Assembly (NCBI GenBank): GCA_018268255.1
Contig: JAFDWX010000003.1
Span: forward strand, 62,001 to 126,000
Reading direction: 5' to 3'
Source of the DNA: Armatimonadota bacterium
Lineage (GTDB): Bacteria > Armatimonadota > Fimbriimonadia > Fimbriimonadales > Fimbriimonadaceae
DNA length: 64,000 nucleotides
Shown here in pieces: positions 44,629 to 53,728 of this stretch. Within the stretch, counting starts at the first letter, position 1. Each line of letters begins with the position of its first letter. The translations under genes were made by a program, and so were the position numbers. Under the pieces are notes generated by a model. That model was not told where the DNA came from. It saw only the letters and a program-made list of their open reading frames with translations, and did no database searches.

Positions 44629-45302
44629 CGATCCCGAAGAACATCCCCTTAAAAAACGTTGACCAGTTTGCGTTGGCGATGCGGCACCGATCCGCCGCTC
44701 GTGACGTGATCCGTGATTCTTACGAGAGACTGGAGTTTTTTGGCGATTCGGTACTGGGAATGATTGTGGCGCAGTATCTTTACGAGCATCATTCTGACTG
44801 GGATCAAGGAATGATGAGTAAAGCCAAGGCAAGTGTGGTTCAAGAGGGTCCCTTGGCAGAAACAGCACTTCGAATGGGGCTGGACGCATATTTGGAGATC
44901 AGTCCAGGCGAGGAATCGACCGGGGGCCGCAAGCGCCCGTCGATCCTGGCCGACGTTTTCGAAGCTGTTATCGGGGCAATCTATCTTGAATCTGGACTTG
45001 AGAAGGCCAGGTGGTTCGTGCTGGAACAGCTCAATCCCTATTTGATGCAGATCAGCGGGGGGAATGTGAGCCCGAACGATCACAAGAGTCGGCTCCAAGA
45101 GGTGGCACAAGCGATTTGGCGAATGACGCCGCAGTATCGCCTCTATAGCGAAGAGGGTGGTGGCTCGGACAAGCGATTTAGGGTCCAGGTTTTGTTTGAC
45201 GAGGAGATTATGGGGGAAGGAAATGGCCGAAGTAAGAAAGAAGCCGAACAGGCAGCGGCCCTTAATGCGTTAGAGATAATTGAACGCAACCGCCGCGCGT
45301 AA
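44625..45302 (+). CDS. rnc: Ribonuclease III
   Basis: 225 aa. The catalytic domain carries the signature YERLEFFGDSVLGMIVAQYL near residue 30 and the later VFEAVIGAIYLESGLEKARW with the second acidic cluster. A double-stranded RNA-binding domain follows (HKSRLQEVAQAIWRMTPQYR ... GNGRSKKEAEQAAALNAL). It cuts double-stranded RNA in rRNA maturation and regulation. In the signature the usual FLGD is FFGD, a mild change. ATG overlaps the aminotransferase stop. Confidence 0.95.
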   Translation: MTIPKNIPLKNVDQFALAMRHRSAARDVIRDSYERLEFFGDSVLGMIVAQYLYEHHSDWDQGMMSKAKASVVQEGPLAETALRMGLDAYLEISPGEESTGGRKRPSILADVFEAVIGAIYLESGLEKARWFVLEQLNPYLMQISGGNVSPNDHKSRLQEVAQAIWRMTPQYRLYSEEGGGSDKRFRVQVLFDEEIMGEGNGRSKKEAEQAAALNALEIIERNRRA

Positions 45303-45435
45303 TCCCCGGATTATTGGCGGATTATAACCTATCCCTGCTCGTATTTGTGCTGGTTTCGCTTGTGTTTTGAGTGGAAGTAGGACACACTCTTTGTGGCGGC
45401 AGCGATTTAGATTTGGTCTCGGAGAGGAAAATTAA

Positions 45436-46164
45436 ATGAAGCGGATATTCGTACTCTTTGCCATTGTTGGCATGGTTTGTAGTGGTTATGCCTATACCAT
45501 GCCTCCCAATCCGTTTTTGGTCAAGCCTGCAAACTCTGTTGGAGATCTCGTGGGTCAGATCAAGCGATATCCGACCGTGAGCCACAACTACGAGCGACAC
45601 TTCGGGATGACTCAGTCTGAAGTCATTGCTTACATGAAGTCGCTAAAGTTGACCACCCTTCCCCAGGGGGGAATGTTCCTGGTTTATAACGTTCCCCAAT
45701 CGACAGGAATTTTGCGCTCCAAGGTCCTGAATCTCAAGAAGGGAACCAAGATTTGGGTGGACTGGCAGGGGCAGCCGGTCCTTCAGTGGATTTGTGGTAA
45801 CCCCATGACACGCGGGCCCAAGCAGGTTGCCACCGACACATCGTTGGCTCTCGTCACAGCTGGAGCTCCTTCCAATGACGTGATCAGCGGCGTGGAGCCG
45901 ATGCCGACCGACGAAGGTGCGCCGATCTATGCACAGTATTCTGAGCCGAGCCTTCCTTCGGTAGTCGAAACAGAAGTGCCGATCGTGATCTCCAAGAGCC
46001 GCAGCAACGATCTGTCTAGCTTAGCGCTCATTCCCATCCTCGGAGCCTTTGCACTCTCCAAGAAAGGTGGCGACGACGAGCCCAACCCAGTGCCTGAGCC
46101 GGCCACGATGGTGATTGTTGGCACCGGCCTGGCCTACATCGTTAGCAAGAAGCGAAACAGCTAG
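45436..46164 (+). CDS. PEP-CTERM surface protein, paralogue 1
   Basis: 242 aa with GGAGAGG before the ATG. A signal peptide (FVLFAIVGMVCSGYAY) is followed by a domain of about 115 residues: PPNPFLVKPANSVGDLVGQI, HNYERHFGMTQSEVIAY, WICGNPMTRGPK. A variable linker leads to NPVPEPATMVIVGTGLAYIV plus a basic tail, the PEP-CTERM sorting signal cut by an exosortase. The next gene is a paralogue with the same order. The exosortase itself is not in the window. Function unknown. Confidence 0.82.
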   Translation: MKRIFVLFAIVGMVCSGYAYTMPPNPFLVKPANSVGDLVGQIKRYPTVSHNYERHFGMTQSEVIAYMKSLKLTTLPQGGMFLVYNVPQSTGILRSKVLNLKKGTKIWVDWQGQPVLQWICGNPMTRGPKQVATDTSLALVTAGAPSNDVISGVEPMPTDEGAPIYAQYSEPSLPSVVETEVPIVISKSRSNDLSSLALIPILGAFALSKKGGDDEPNPVPEPATMVIVGTGLAYIVSKKRNS

Positions 46165-46187
46165 CCTTTCACTCCGGACCGAGGCGC

Positions 46188-46233
46188 GTGCCCTGTATTC
46201 CGTACACAACACGGATACAGGGCACGTTTTTTT
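46188..46233 (+). terminator. Intrinsic terminator after PEP-CTERM paralogue 1
   Basis: GTGCCCTGTAT-T-CCGT pairs with ACGG-ATACAGGGCAC, a 15-bp stem with one bulged T and a 7-nt loop, followed by GTTTTTTT at 46226-46233. This is a canonical Rho-independent terminator. Confidence 0.88.
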
Positions 46234-46349
46234 ACCAGTTCTGAGGTCGAATTTGCGGGATTTTGAGTCTGAGATGTCACATTTCGAGAAACTTTGTTAA
46301 CAATATAAGAGTCATATTTTCGTTTCCTACATTTTGGGAGAGGACACAA

Positions 46350-47120
46350 ATGAATAAACGAACCATCGCAATGATTCTGATGGTCGGCTTTGTCGCGATC
46401 GCTTCCGCGGTCAAGATGCCACCGAACCCTTTTCTCGTATATCCTGCTAATTCGGTCACAGAGCTCGTCGGTCAAATAGAGCGGTACCCAGAGGTCAGTG
46501 ATCGCTATGAGCGCCACTTTGGAATGACCCGTTCCGAAATGGTCGCCTACGCTCAGACGCTCCACTTAACCAAACTGAGGAGCGATGGAATGCACACGGT
46601 TTACAACGTGCCGCGGGAGTCTGGTGTCCTTCGATCCAGAGTGCTTTCGCTCAAGGCGGGCACAAAGGTGTGGGTGGACTATGAAGGCAAGCCGATTCTG
46701 CAGTGGATATGCGGAAACCCGATGACCCGAGGGCCCAAAGATGTTGCCGCGGAGAGCGAAGTCTTGGCGGATGCGACCACAACCGTCACGGACGAAATCT
46801 TGAACACGGCAGAGACGATCCCCACCGTGTCAACCCAAGCGGATGCTCCGGCCTATGTTCTCAACTCCCAGCCGGCCATTCCGAGCGTATTCGAAATGCC
46901 GACTGTTGTTGAAACCGCCGGACCGACCGTGGCTAAAGCAGGTGGTCCCAGCTTGAGCGGATTGCTCTTGCTTCCCCTCGCAGCAATCGCGGCCCTTGGC
47001 AACAACCATAGCGACTCTGTAGTCCCCGAGCGAACGGATGTCGTGCCAGAGCCAGTCACGCTCATCGTATTGGCTGGCGGTGTTGGAGCTGTTGCTGCCA
47101 GACGAAGGAAAAACGCCTAG
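46350..47120 (+). CDS. PEP-CTERM surface protein, paralogue 2
   Basis: 256 aa from the ATG at 46350, preceded by GGGAGAGG. It repeats its neighbour's layout: signal peptide, PPNPFLVYPANSVTELVGQI, DRYERHFGMTRSEMVAYAQ, ILQWICGNPMTRGPKDVA, a longer linker, then DVVPEPVTLIVLAGGVGAV with a basic tail. The N-terminal domains are clearly homologous, whereas the linkers are not. A terminator separates the two genes, so each has its own promoter. Its stop interlocks with the convergent peptidase gene in CTAG. Confidence 0.82.
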   Translation: MNKRTIAMILMVGFVAIASAVKMPPNPFLVYPANSVTELVGQIERYPEVSDRYERHFGMTRSEMVAYAQTLHLTKLRSDGMHTVYNVPRESGVLRSRVLSLKAGTKVWVDYEGKPILQWICGNPMTRGPKDVAAESEVLADATTTVTDEILNTAETIPTVSTQADAPAYVLNSQPAIPSVFEMPTVVETAGPTVAKAGGPSLSGLLLLPLAAIAALGNNHSDSVVPERTDVVPEPVTLIVLAGGVGAVAARRRKNA

Positions 47121-48223
47121 TCCACTTCAATAATCTCAGGCGCAGGCTCTTGATTGATCGAATCGTGGCCGTCAGCAGTGGCGGTCACGATATTTTCTAT
47201 CCGAATGCCGAATTTGCCTGGTAAGTAGATCCCTGGCTCGATGCTGAAGCAGTCTCCCGGCAAAATCGGCTGGTCGTTGCTTTCAACCATATTCGGCTCT
47301 TCATGGCCGCCGATCCCGATACCGTGCCCCAGTCGATGGATGAAATACTCGCCGTACCCCGCATCTGAAATGACCTTGCGCGCGGCTCGATCGACGTCGC
47401 GGCCCGTCGCTCCGGGCACAATCGCGTCTCGCCCGGCCATGTGTGCGTCGTATACGACACGGTAAACCTCTTTGATCTCATCCGAAGCGGGACCCATCGT
47501 GACGCATCGGGTGATATCGCTCTGGTAGTTCCGGTATTCGCAACCGAAGTCCATGAGCACCACGTCACCTTCGGATATCTGTGTGTCTTCGTTCAGGTGA
47601 TGAGGCTCGGCTGATGCGGCACCCACACCCACGATGCTGAAGGTGGGATTTCCACCGAGGCCAACCATGTGGTCGGCGATCATCCTGGAGAGAATGCGCT
47701 CCGAAATTCCAGGTTGGATTTCACCTAAAATCCAGTCGAAGGTTTCATCCGCGATTTTTCCCGCTGTGCGAAGAAAGTCCAATTCAAGATCGTCTTTCTG
47801 GCGGAGAATTTGAGCCAGCAGGTCTGTCCCTGGCTTGAACAGCGCGGCGGGCAACGTGGACTGGAGGTTGAGAAGAATATCGGCCCGCATGGCATCGTCG
47901 ACAACGATGACGCCTGTCTTGAGATCCCACTCGGCCGCAAGGTCGCTCACCAAGGTGTATGGATTGTCTTGGTCAGTCCAGCTGCGGACATTCTGCACTC
48001 CGGCGCGCGATGCCTGGGCTGCAGAAAGCGCAGGCGCGATCATGGCAACTTCGCCCGAAGACTTAACGGCCAACACCAGAAGCCTCTCGTGGCCATCCTC
48101 AAAGAACCCAGCGAAATATCCCATCGTACGGGGCGTGCACAAGAGTGCGGTGTCGACTCCAGCGTCGGACAGAGCTAGTGTCAGCTTCTTGATCCGCTCG
48201 CCAGACTTCGAGATAGTTTCCAT
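47117..48223 (-). CDS. M24 family Xaa-Pro aminopeptidase
   Basis: 368 aa from the ATG at 48223. The frame runs on to 48355 but overlaps the divergent GH3 gene. The creatinase-like N-terminal domain (LALSDAGVDTALLCTPRTMG) is followed by the pita-bread catalytic domain with the metal ligands in VLMDFGCEYRNYQSDITR, RLGHGIGIGGHEEP and FSIEPGIYLPGKFGIRIENI. It removes N-terminal residues preceding proline. The TATTAT element ends 7 nt before the start and there is no Shine-Dalgarno, so the mRNA is probably leaderless. Confidence 0.93.
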   Translation of the reverse strand: METISKSGERIKKLTLALSDAGVDTALLCTPRTMGYFAGFFEDGHERLLVLAVKSSGEVAMIAPALSAAQASRAGVQNVRSWTDQDNPYTLVSDLAAEWDLKTGVIVVDDAMRADILLNLQSTLPAALFKPGTDLLAQILRQKDDLELDFLRTAGKIADETFDWILGEIQPGISERILSRMIADHMVGLGGNPTFSIVGVGAASAEPHHLNEDTQISEGDVVLMDFGCEYRNYQSDITRCVTMGPASDEIKEVYRVVYDAHMAGRDAIVPGATGRDVDRAARKVISDAGYGEYFIHRLGHGIGIGGHEEPNMVESNDQPILPGDCFSIEPGIYLPGKFGIRIENIVTATADGHDSINQEPAPEIIEVD

Positions 48224-48233
48224 GTCAAGCATA

Positions 48234-48263
48234 ATAATACGCCGCTCGCATATGTCTAAACAA
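48234..48263 (-). promoter_or_regulatory. Promoter of the Xaa-Pro peptidase gene
   Basis: On the minus strand, TTGTTT (48258-48263) is followed by 18 bp and TATTAT (48234-48239). A second overlapping TATTAT reaches 48231. Initiation would fall within a few bases of the ATG at 48223. Confidence 0.5.
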
Positions 48264-48317
48264 GGCCGCCTAATTCTGCAATTCTCGTCTTGTTTGACTC
48301 TACGGTAGCATAACATT

Positions 48318-50909
48318 ATGCTTGCCCTTTTGCTTGCTTCCGCGATGGCGATCACCTTTGACGAGACTGCCCCAGGGTGCTGTGGAAAGTCCTTTGTGAT
48401 CGAGGGCGATATTCAGCACTACACCATGTGGGGCACGGTGACGATGCCTGGCATGGAACCAGGCGATTTTCAAGAGGAGGTTTTCGGGCGAGACTTTGTC
48501 GCGAAGGTCGACGACATTCCGAAGGGCAGTTACGAAGTGCTGATCGCCCTGACGGAGGGATATTTCGATGCGGTTGACCAAAGGGTGATGTCCATCGAGT
48601 GCGGAGATGCTTCTGCCAGAGACGTCGATATCCTAAGGGCGTCGGGAGGCAAGCTTAAGCCCATGGTCCTGCGACTCGCCGTAAATCATCCCGGCGGCAC
48701 GCTCAAAATCCACTTTCGTGCGCTCAAGGACAATGCCAAGTTCAACTCGATTGTGGTCAAGGATACGAATGGAAAGCCGGTTGCTTCTGTCCGGGCGCAA
48801 GACTTGGTGGATGTCGAGCTGAAGGGAGCGATCGTTCCGCCCAAAGTCACGGGACCGGAAATCTATAAGGACTCCACCAAGAGCCCCGAAGCGCGAGCCA
48901 AGGACCTTATCCGAAGAATGTCTCTTGCAGAAAAGGTGGGCCAGATGGTCAACAATGCCAAGCCGATTCCCAGATTGGGTGTGAAGCCTTACAATTGGTG
49001 GAACGAAGCTCTGCATGGAGTCGCTTGGGGGCGAGCAACCGTGTACCCGCAATGCATCGGCCTAGCTGCCACTTGGGATCCTGCACTGGTTGAAAAGATC
49101 TACGACTCAGTAAGCACAGAAGCCCGCGCAAAATACGCTGCATCGAGCGAAAACCCGAGCTCAGGCGTCCTTGGGTTGACATTTTGGACGCCGAACATCA
49201 ACCTGTTCCGTGACCCTCGGTGGGGCAGGGGCCAGGAGACCTACGGAGAGGACCCTTACCTGATGTCGGAATTCGGGTCGGCTGTGGTGCGTGGCTTGCA
49301 GGGGCCGGATCGCAAGAACCCGAAGGTCGTCGCCACACTCAAGCACTTCGCAGTACACAGCGGGCCCGAGCCAGAGCGACACGTATTCGATGCGGTCGCG
49401 AGCAATGACGACCTGTACGACACCTATCTCTGGCACTTTGAGCGAGTTGTTCGCGATGCCAAGCCATGGAGCATCATGGGAGCCTATAACCGCGTCTTCG
49501 GCGAGCCAGCGTGCAGCAGCAAGTTCTTGCTCCAGGAGCAGCTCCGAGATAAATGGGGATTCGACGGCTACGTCGTAAGCGATTGCGGTGCCATCACCGA
49601 TATTTGGGCGAACCACAAGGTGGTGCCGACCAAGGAAGAAGGCTGTGCTCGCGCGGTTCTCGCTGGGTGCGACCTCGAATGCGGCAATGACTACCCATCT
49701 CTGGTGAAAGCGATCAATCGCGGGTTGCTCACGGAGAAAGATCTGGACAAGTCATTGGTTCGGCTCTTCGATGCACGCTACCGCCTCGGTTTGATGGATG
49801 GAGTCCACGACGGCAAGTGGGGCAAGATCACGGCCGACCAATACGACACTCCCGATCACGATGAACTGGCGTATCGAGCGGCCCAACGGACTCAAGTTCT
49901 CCTGACGAACGACGGAATCTTGCCGTTGGCCAAAAACAAAAAGTACGCGGTGTTCGGCGAAAATGCCGAGTCCGCGCGGATGCTGGTCGGGAATTATCAG
50001 GGATCGCCAAGCCATCCCGTCACGGTGCTGCAAGGACTCCAAAAGAAGGCGGACATGGTGTACCAAAGGGCATTTCCCGATGCGCTGAAGGAAGGCGAAT
50101 CGTGGACTTTTGACAAAACCGTTCTGGAGAAGATGTCCGGGATCGATACCGCTATCGTCGTGGGTGGGATCCACGCCGATTTGGAGGGCGAGGAGGGAGC
50201 CGGACGGGGATTTCAGGGATTCCACCTTGGCGATCGAACCACCATCGCGCTCCCGGCTCATCAGGCCGAGTTTGTGAAAGCCTTGGCGCAGGCGGGCAAA
50301 AAGGTGGTCTTTGTCAACTGCTCGGGCAGCGCCATGAGCTTGACGTCCATCGAACCCTACGCTTCGGCCATATTGCAGGCATGGTATCCGGGACAACGCG
50401 GCGGCGATGCTGTCGCCGATGTCCTCTTTGGCGACTTCAACCCATGCGGAAAGCTCCCGGTAACGTTCTATCGTTCAGACAAGGACCTGCCCGATTTTCA
50501 CGATTACTCCATGAAAAATCGTACGCATCGATTTTTCACGGGCTCACCTGAGTTCCCGTTCGGCTATGGTCTGAGCTACACCGATTTTCGATACTCCGGG
50601 ATTAAAGCGGTGAAGTCAGGTTCCCAGTTGGTGGTGACGGGCACGGTGCAAAATGCCGGAAAGCGTGATGGGATTGCCAACTATTCGGTCATGGCTCGAC
50701 CGGAATCTTCTCAGCCCGGCAAGCCGCTTGAGATGCTCATCGGGATCGGCACCTTGGACCTGAAAGCAGGTGCACGAGGTTCGATTTCGTTGAAGATTCC
50801 GTTGTCTCGGCTAGCGCTGTGGAATGAAACGCGAAAGGCGCGAGCGGTCATTCCGGGCGAATACAAGATTATCGTGGAGTCGGCTCCCATAGCGAGTGTC
50901 CGCTTGTGA
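48318..50909 (+). CDS. GH3 beta-glycosidase with N-terminal carbohydrate-binding region
   Basis: 863 aa with a signal peptide (MLALLLASAMA). Residues 20-175 look like a malectin-type beta domain. The GH3 N-domain follows with NWWNEALHGVAWGRATVYP and the nucleophile in GYVVSDCGAITDIW (D422). The GH3 C-domain has VNCSGSAMSLTSIEPYASA and QAWYPGQRGGDAVADVLFG. A fibronectin-III-like end closes it (FPFGYGLSYTDFRYSG). The NWWNEALHG form favours beta-xylosidase or arabinofuranosidase over glucosidase. TAGCAT lies 6 nt before the ATG. Confidence 0.9.
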   Translation: MLALLLASAMAITFDETAPGCCGKSFVIEGDIQHYTMWGTVTMPGMEPGDFQEEVFGRDFVAKVDDIPKGSYEVLIALTEGYFDAVDQRVMSIECGDASARDVDILRASGGKLKPMVLRLAVNHPGGTLKIHFRALKDNAKFNSIVVKDTNGKPVASVRAQDLVDVELKGAIVPPKVTGPEIYKDSTKSPEARAKDLIRRMSLAEKVGQMVNNAKPIPRLGVKPYNWWNEALHGVAWGRATVYPQCIGLAATWDPALVEKIYDSVSTEARAKYAASSENPSSGVLGLTFWTPNINLFRDPRWGRGQETYGEDPYLMSEFGSAVVRGLQGPDRKNPKVVATLKHFAVHSGPEPERHVFDAVASNDDLYDTYLWHFERVVRDAKPWSIMGAYNRVFGEPACSSKFLLQEQLRDKWGFDGYVVSDCGAITDIWANHKVVPTKEEGCARAVLAGCDLECGNDYPSLVKAINRGLLTEKDLDKSLVRLFDARYRLGLMDGVHDGKWGKITADQYDTPDHDELAYRAAQRTQVLLTNDGILPLAKNKKYAVFGENAESARMLVGNYQGSPSHPVTVLQGLQKKADMVYQRAFPDALKEGESWTFDKTVLEKMSGIDTAIVVGGIHADLEGEEGAGRGFQGFHLGDRTTIALPAHQAEFVKALAQAGKKVVFVNCSGSAMSLTSIEPYASAILQAWYPGQRGGDAVADVLFGDFNPCGKLPVTFYRSDKDLPDFHDYSMKNRTHRFFTGSPEFPFGYGLSYTDFRYSGIKAVKSGSQLVVTGTVQNAGKRDGIANYSVMARPESSQPGKPLEMLIGIGTLDLKAGARGSISLKIPLSRLALWNETRKARAVIPGEYKIIVESAPIASVRL

Positions 50910-50921
50910 CGCCTCGGCGAG

Positions 50922-50927
50922 TATAAT
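50922..50927 (+). promoter_or_regulatory. -10 box of tRNA-Gln
   Basis: A perfect TATAAT stands 9 nt before the mature tRNA end. The -35 position overlaps the end of the GH3 gene and shows no clear match. Confidence 0.5.
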
Positions 50928-50936
50928 CACTCCCGT

Positions 50937-51010
50937 TGCCGGATCGTCTAATGGCAGGACAGCGGTTTTTGGTGCCGCACGTCTAGGTTCGAATCCTAGT
51001 CCGGCAGCCA
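50937..51010 (+). tRNA. tRNA-Gln (anticodon UUG)
   Basis: A 74-nt cloverleaf: acceptor TGCCGGA/TCCGGCA, D arm GTCT...GGAC, anticodon stem GCGGT/GCCGC with loop TTTTGGT giving anticodon TTG, T arm CTAGG-TTCGAAT-CCTAG, discriminator G and an encoded CCA. It reads CAA codons. It starts 27 bp after the GH3 stop. The 87 bp to the next gene hold no other feature I can support. Confidence 0.97.
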
Positions 51011-51097
51011 TTCGTTTGGCGAAAGGTGTGGCGCGAGACCGAGATACTTCTTCCGACTGAGCATTATTGCCATTTCGTATAATTGCCGAGTGCTGAA

Positions 51098-51640
51098 CTA
51101 TCTCGCTGACTCCGTCTTCTCGAATAGTTTCACCAACGAGTCGAGGGTCTCCTGATTGCCTTGGACGAAAAACCCCTTGAGCTTCTTGGAGTCGCTGCTC
51201 TCGTCAAACCCGTTCATCCTCACCGTCACCTCGGTGCGCTTCGAATCGAGCGATTTGAAGTAGATCACTGTCCAAGTTTTCGACATCGCCTCCTGATACG
51301 GAAAGCCAGCTGGAATCTTTTCGTTATTGATAGTGATCATCCGGAGAGGATCGTACGCAAGGATCTTGTTGACAATCACATCAGGCCCCGAGAGATCGCT
51401 CTCTTTGGAATAGCTCGTGATGTAACTGCCTCCGATTCTGAAATCCACTTTGCCGTTCGGCACCATCCACTGACAAATCCCTTTTGTGGTCGTCCACGCT
51501 TCCCACACCTTTTGGATAGGGGCGGCAACCACGCCAGTTGTTTCGATGGTCGTCTCAGGTTCGACCCGCGACGATTCGTTGAGCGTCGCGCAAGCCATTA
51601 CGGAGAGGGCAAATGTGGAAGCAAGGGCGATTAGGTTCAT
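51098..51640 (-). CDS. SRPBCC (AHSA1-like) domain protein with signal peptide
   Basis: 180 aa from the ATG at 51640, which has GGAG 5 nt upstream; an ATG directly before it is the alternative. A signal peptide (NLIALASTFALSVMACA) precedes an AHSA1-type domain: VVAAPIQKVWEAWTTTKGIC, GKVDFRIGGSYIT, and the final helix NQETLDSLVKLFEKT. A lipoprotein Cys (MAC) is possible. The start lies in the stop of the TetR gene (TGATG), so it is the regulator's partner and probable target. Confidence 0.78.
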   Translation of the reverse strand: MNLIALASTFALSVMACATLNESSRVEPETTIETTGVVAAPIQKVWEAWTTTKGICQWMVPNGKVDFRIGGSYITSYSKESDLSGPDVIVNKILAYDPLRMITINNEKIPAGFPYQEAMSKTWTVIYFKSLDSKRTEVTVRMNGFDESSDSKKLKGFFVQGNQETLDSLVKLFEKTESAR

Positions 51641-52278
51641 CATTTCTCCAGATTCTTGGGTTTGGACCAAGTGGTCCCCAAAAGGCTGAGTTGTTCGAAG
51701 TGCTCCCTTAATGCGAGCACGCTTTGGTCAAATGGTTCGAATGACCGATAGGTCCGGGCGAGCATGACCGCTCCCTCCATCGTCGAAAGGAGCAGGACCG
51801 CAAGGCGGTCGATGTCTGTATCGGGTGGCAAACTTCCAGACGCCTCTTCGATCAGCGTTCGAACCTGATCCATCCATCCGTCGAAGTTTTCGCAGATGAG
51901 CGCACGGGGCGCCGGGTGGCTATTGCTGACCTCAAGGGCCAAGTTGCCGATAGGGCAACCCAGGCGAAAATCGGTTGCCTCCAAAAGCAGACGATAGCCA
52001 TGGAGAACCGCAAAGATCCGATCGATCGGTTGAGATGCTCGCTCGCGGGCTGGCCCGATCACCATCGGTTGCAGCAGCTCCTTATATTGCTGTAGCACCG
52101 CCATGAGAAGGTCCTCTTTCGTTGGAAAATAGTGGTAGAGGCTTCCGCTATGAGCCCCTGACTTTTTGAGGATCTCCGAAATACCCGTGGCGTTGTAGCC
52201 CTGATCGAAGAAAAGCTCGCGGGCGGTGGTCACGATGCGATCGCGGGTACTCGGCTCAGTACTTGGTTGATCGATCAT
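51640..52278 (-). CDS. TetR family transcriptional regulator
   Basis: 212 aa from the ATG at 52278; an ATG at 52296 would add six residues. TACACT lies 8 nt before 52278. The helix-turn-helix reads RIVTTARELFFDQGYNATGI then SEILKKSGAHSGSLYHYFPT, typical of TetR. The C-terminal domain (FRLGCPIGNLALEVSNSHPA) resembles the YcdC-like clade. It diverges from the DUF4287 gene with a short shared promoter region and is coupled to the SRPBCC gene. Confidence 0.92.
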   Translation of the reverse strand: MIDQPSTEPSTRDRIVTTARELFFDQGYNATGISEILKKSGAHSGSLYHYFPTKEDLLMAVLQQYKELLQPMVIGPARERASQPIDRIFAVLHGYRLLLEATDFRLGCPIGNLALEVSNSHPAPRALICENFDGWMDQVRTLIEEASGSLPPDTDIDRLAVLLLSTMEGAVMLARTYRSFEPFDQSVLALREHFEQLSLLGTTWSKPKNLEK

Positions 52279-52322
52279 CTCAATATAGTGTACCATCGCG
52301 TTTTATTGCCGGAAAACAAAAG

Positions 52323-52880
52323 ATGGACCTGCAGAAAGCGATCTCAACTCAACTTGCCAATATCTCTCAAAAAACTGGAAAGACCATCGAAGAGCTAGGT
52401 CAATTGGTTGGCGAGGCTGCCCTTCAGAAACATGGCGAGAAGGTTGCCTGGGTTAAGGCGAATCTGGGACTTGGCCATGGAGATGCCAATGCTCTGGTAC
52501 TCCACATTTCCAAAAGTGCTGCGGCTGCCACCGAACTCGACAACCCATTGGATGCGCTGTATGATGGTCCCAAAGCGCAACTGCGTCCGATCCACGATGC
52601 CATCATGGCTGAGGTGAAAACTTGGGGTGACTTCGAGGAGCATCCGAAGAAAGGGTACATCGCTCTGCGGCGCAAAAAGCAGTTTGCGATGCTTGGCCCA
52701 GCCAGTGCGAAGAGAGTCGAACTGGGCCTGAATGCGAAAGAACTTCAGGGTTCGGAGCGCCTCATGCCGCAAGCCCCAGGTGGGATGTGCCAGTACAAGG
52801 TGAATCTCACCGAGATTTCACAAGTAGACGCCGAACTCTTTGGCTGGCTGAAAGCAGCGTTCGAGGCAAGCGCAGGTTAG
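52323..52880 (+). CDS. DUF4287-DUF5655 domain protein
   Basis: 185 aa from the ATG at 52323; the frame from 52263 runs through the divergent TetR start. Residues 1-60 (ISTQLANISQKTGKTIEELG ... HGEKVAWVKANLGLGHGDAN) are the DUF4287 helical domain. Residues 75-180 (YDGPKAQLRPIHDAIMAEVK ... GYIALRRKKQFAMLGPA) match DUF5655. The pair often occurs together, and its function is not established. The protein appears cytoplasmic. Its stop interlocks with the convergent methyltransferase gene in TTAG. Confidence 0.8.
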   Translation: MDLQKAISTQLANISQKTGKTIEELGQLVGEAALQKHGEKVAWVKANLGLGHGDANALVLHISKSAAAATELDNPLDALYDGPKAQLRPIHDAIMAEVKTWGDFEEHPKKGYIALRRKKQFAMLGPASAKRVELGLNAKELQGSERLMPQAPGGMCQYKVNLTEISQVDAELFGWLKAAFEASAG

Positions 52881-53641
52881 TTCGCCGTACCGCCCGGCTT
52901 GCGGAAGATGCTGGACGTTCGCTGCGGTGCAAAGGTGTTCACGATCCGTTTCGCGCTGCCGACACCTTCGTTATCCACCAGCACCCGGACGAACTTAAGT
53001 CCGGCTCCTTCGAAAAGCGATCTCCAGCCCGAGCGGGTCAACTCCCAGCATTCGACGAACGGTCCTTTCGATGCCATCTCCACCAACCGCTGACGCAAGC
53101 GCCCACGGAACCACGCTGTAAGCGGCAATTTATTATGCTCATCCCACAACTGAAACCGGTTGGGCACCGCTATGTAGAAATATCCCCCAGGTTTGAGCAC
53201 GCGCGCCACCTCAGAGGCCGCTTGAAGCTGGGTCGGATGATCGATGTGCTCAAAGACATCCGTGCACACGACCAGATCGAAGGTGGAGTCGGGCCACGGA
53301 AGTTGTGCAGCTGTCCCCACCACTGCATCAGCAGACGGCACTCGCTTTAGGGACCATTCCACGCGGTCTTCCTCAATCTCGATCCCCGCGACTCCGCCAA
53401 ACATCGGCTCAGCCGCCAAAAGTAAATTCCCGTACCCGCAGCCAACGTCGAGCATCGTCGCCGATGGTGCATCGAAGTTTGGGAGAGCGGACAGGAGATT
53501 TTCCATGAGAGCCACCCTTGATGCGGTGTTCATGGAGTAGCGAATCCAACGGGAGCGCTTGGGCTCCACAAACCCTGCCTTATCGGCCGAAGCTTCCAGG
53601 TATGCCTTGAACTCGCCATCAAAATCGTCCGATGCTGTCAT
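52877..53641 (-). CDS. Class I SAM-dependent methyltransferase
   Basis: 254 aa. The S-adenosylmethionine motif I is ATMLDVGCGYGNLLLAAEP near residue 43. The later FDLVVCTDVFEHIDHPTQ and EVARVLKPGGYFYIAVPN are motifs of class I enzymes. The N-terminal 40 residues and C-terminal FVECWELTRSGWRSLFEGAG are characteristic of small-molecule or lipid methylators, but the target cannot be read. TAGAAT lies 9 nt before the ATG. Confidence 0.9.
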   Translation of the reverse strand: MTASDDFDGEFKAYLEASADKAGFVEPKRSRWIRYSMNTASRVALMENLLSALPNFDAPSATMLDVGCGYGNLLLAAEPMFGGVAGIEIEEDRVEWSLKRVPSADAVVGTAAQLPWPDSTFDLVVCTDVFEHIDHPTQLQAASEVARVLKPGGYFYIAVPNRFQLWDEHNKLPLTAWFRGRLRQRLVEMASKGPFVECWELTRSGWRSLFEGAGLKFVRVLVDNEGVGSAKRIVNTFAPQRTSSIFRKPGGTAN

Positions 53642-53728
53642 CGTAGGTTCATTCTAGCCTCTAAGGCTCGTTTGCGTGATGAGATCGGGTCGGCTGAAAC
53701 ATCGGCCAAAAGTGAATACTCAAGGCAG

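Noticed and set aside
51078-51083. TATAAT downstream of tRNA-Gln as a promoter
   Set aside because: It points toward the 3' end of a minus-strand gene and lacks a -35 match.
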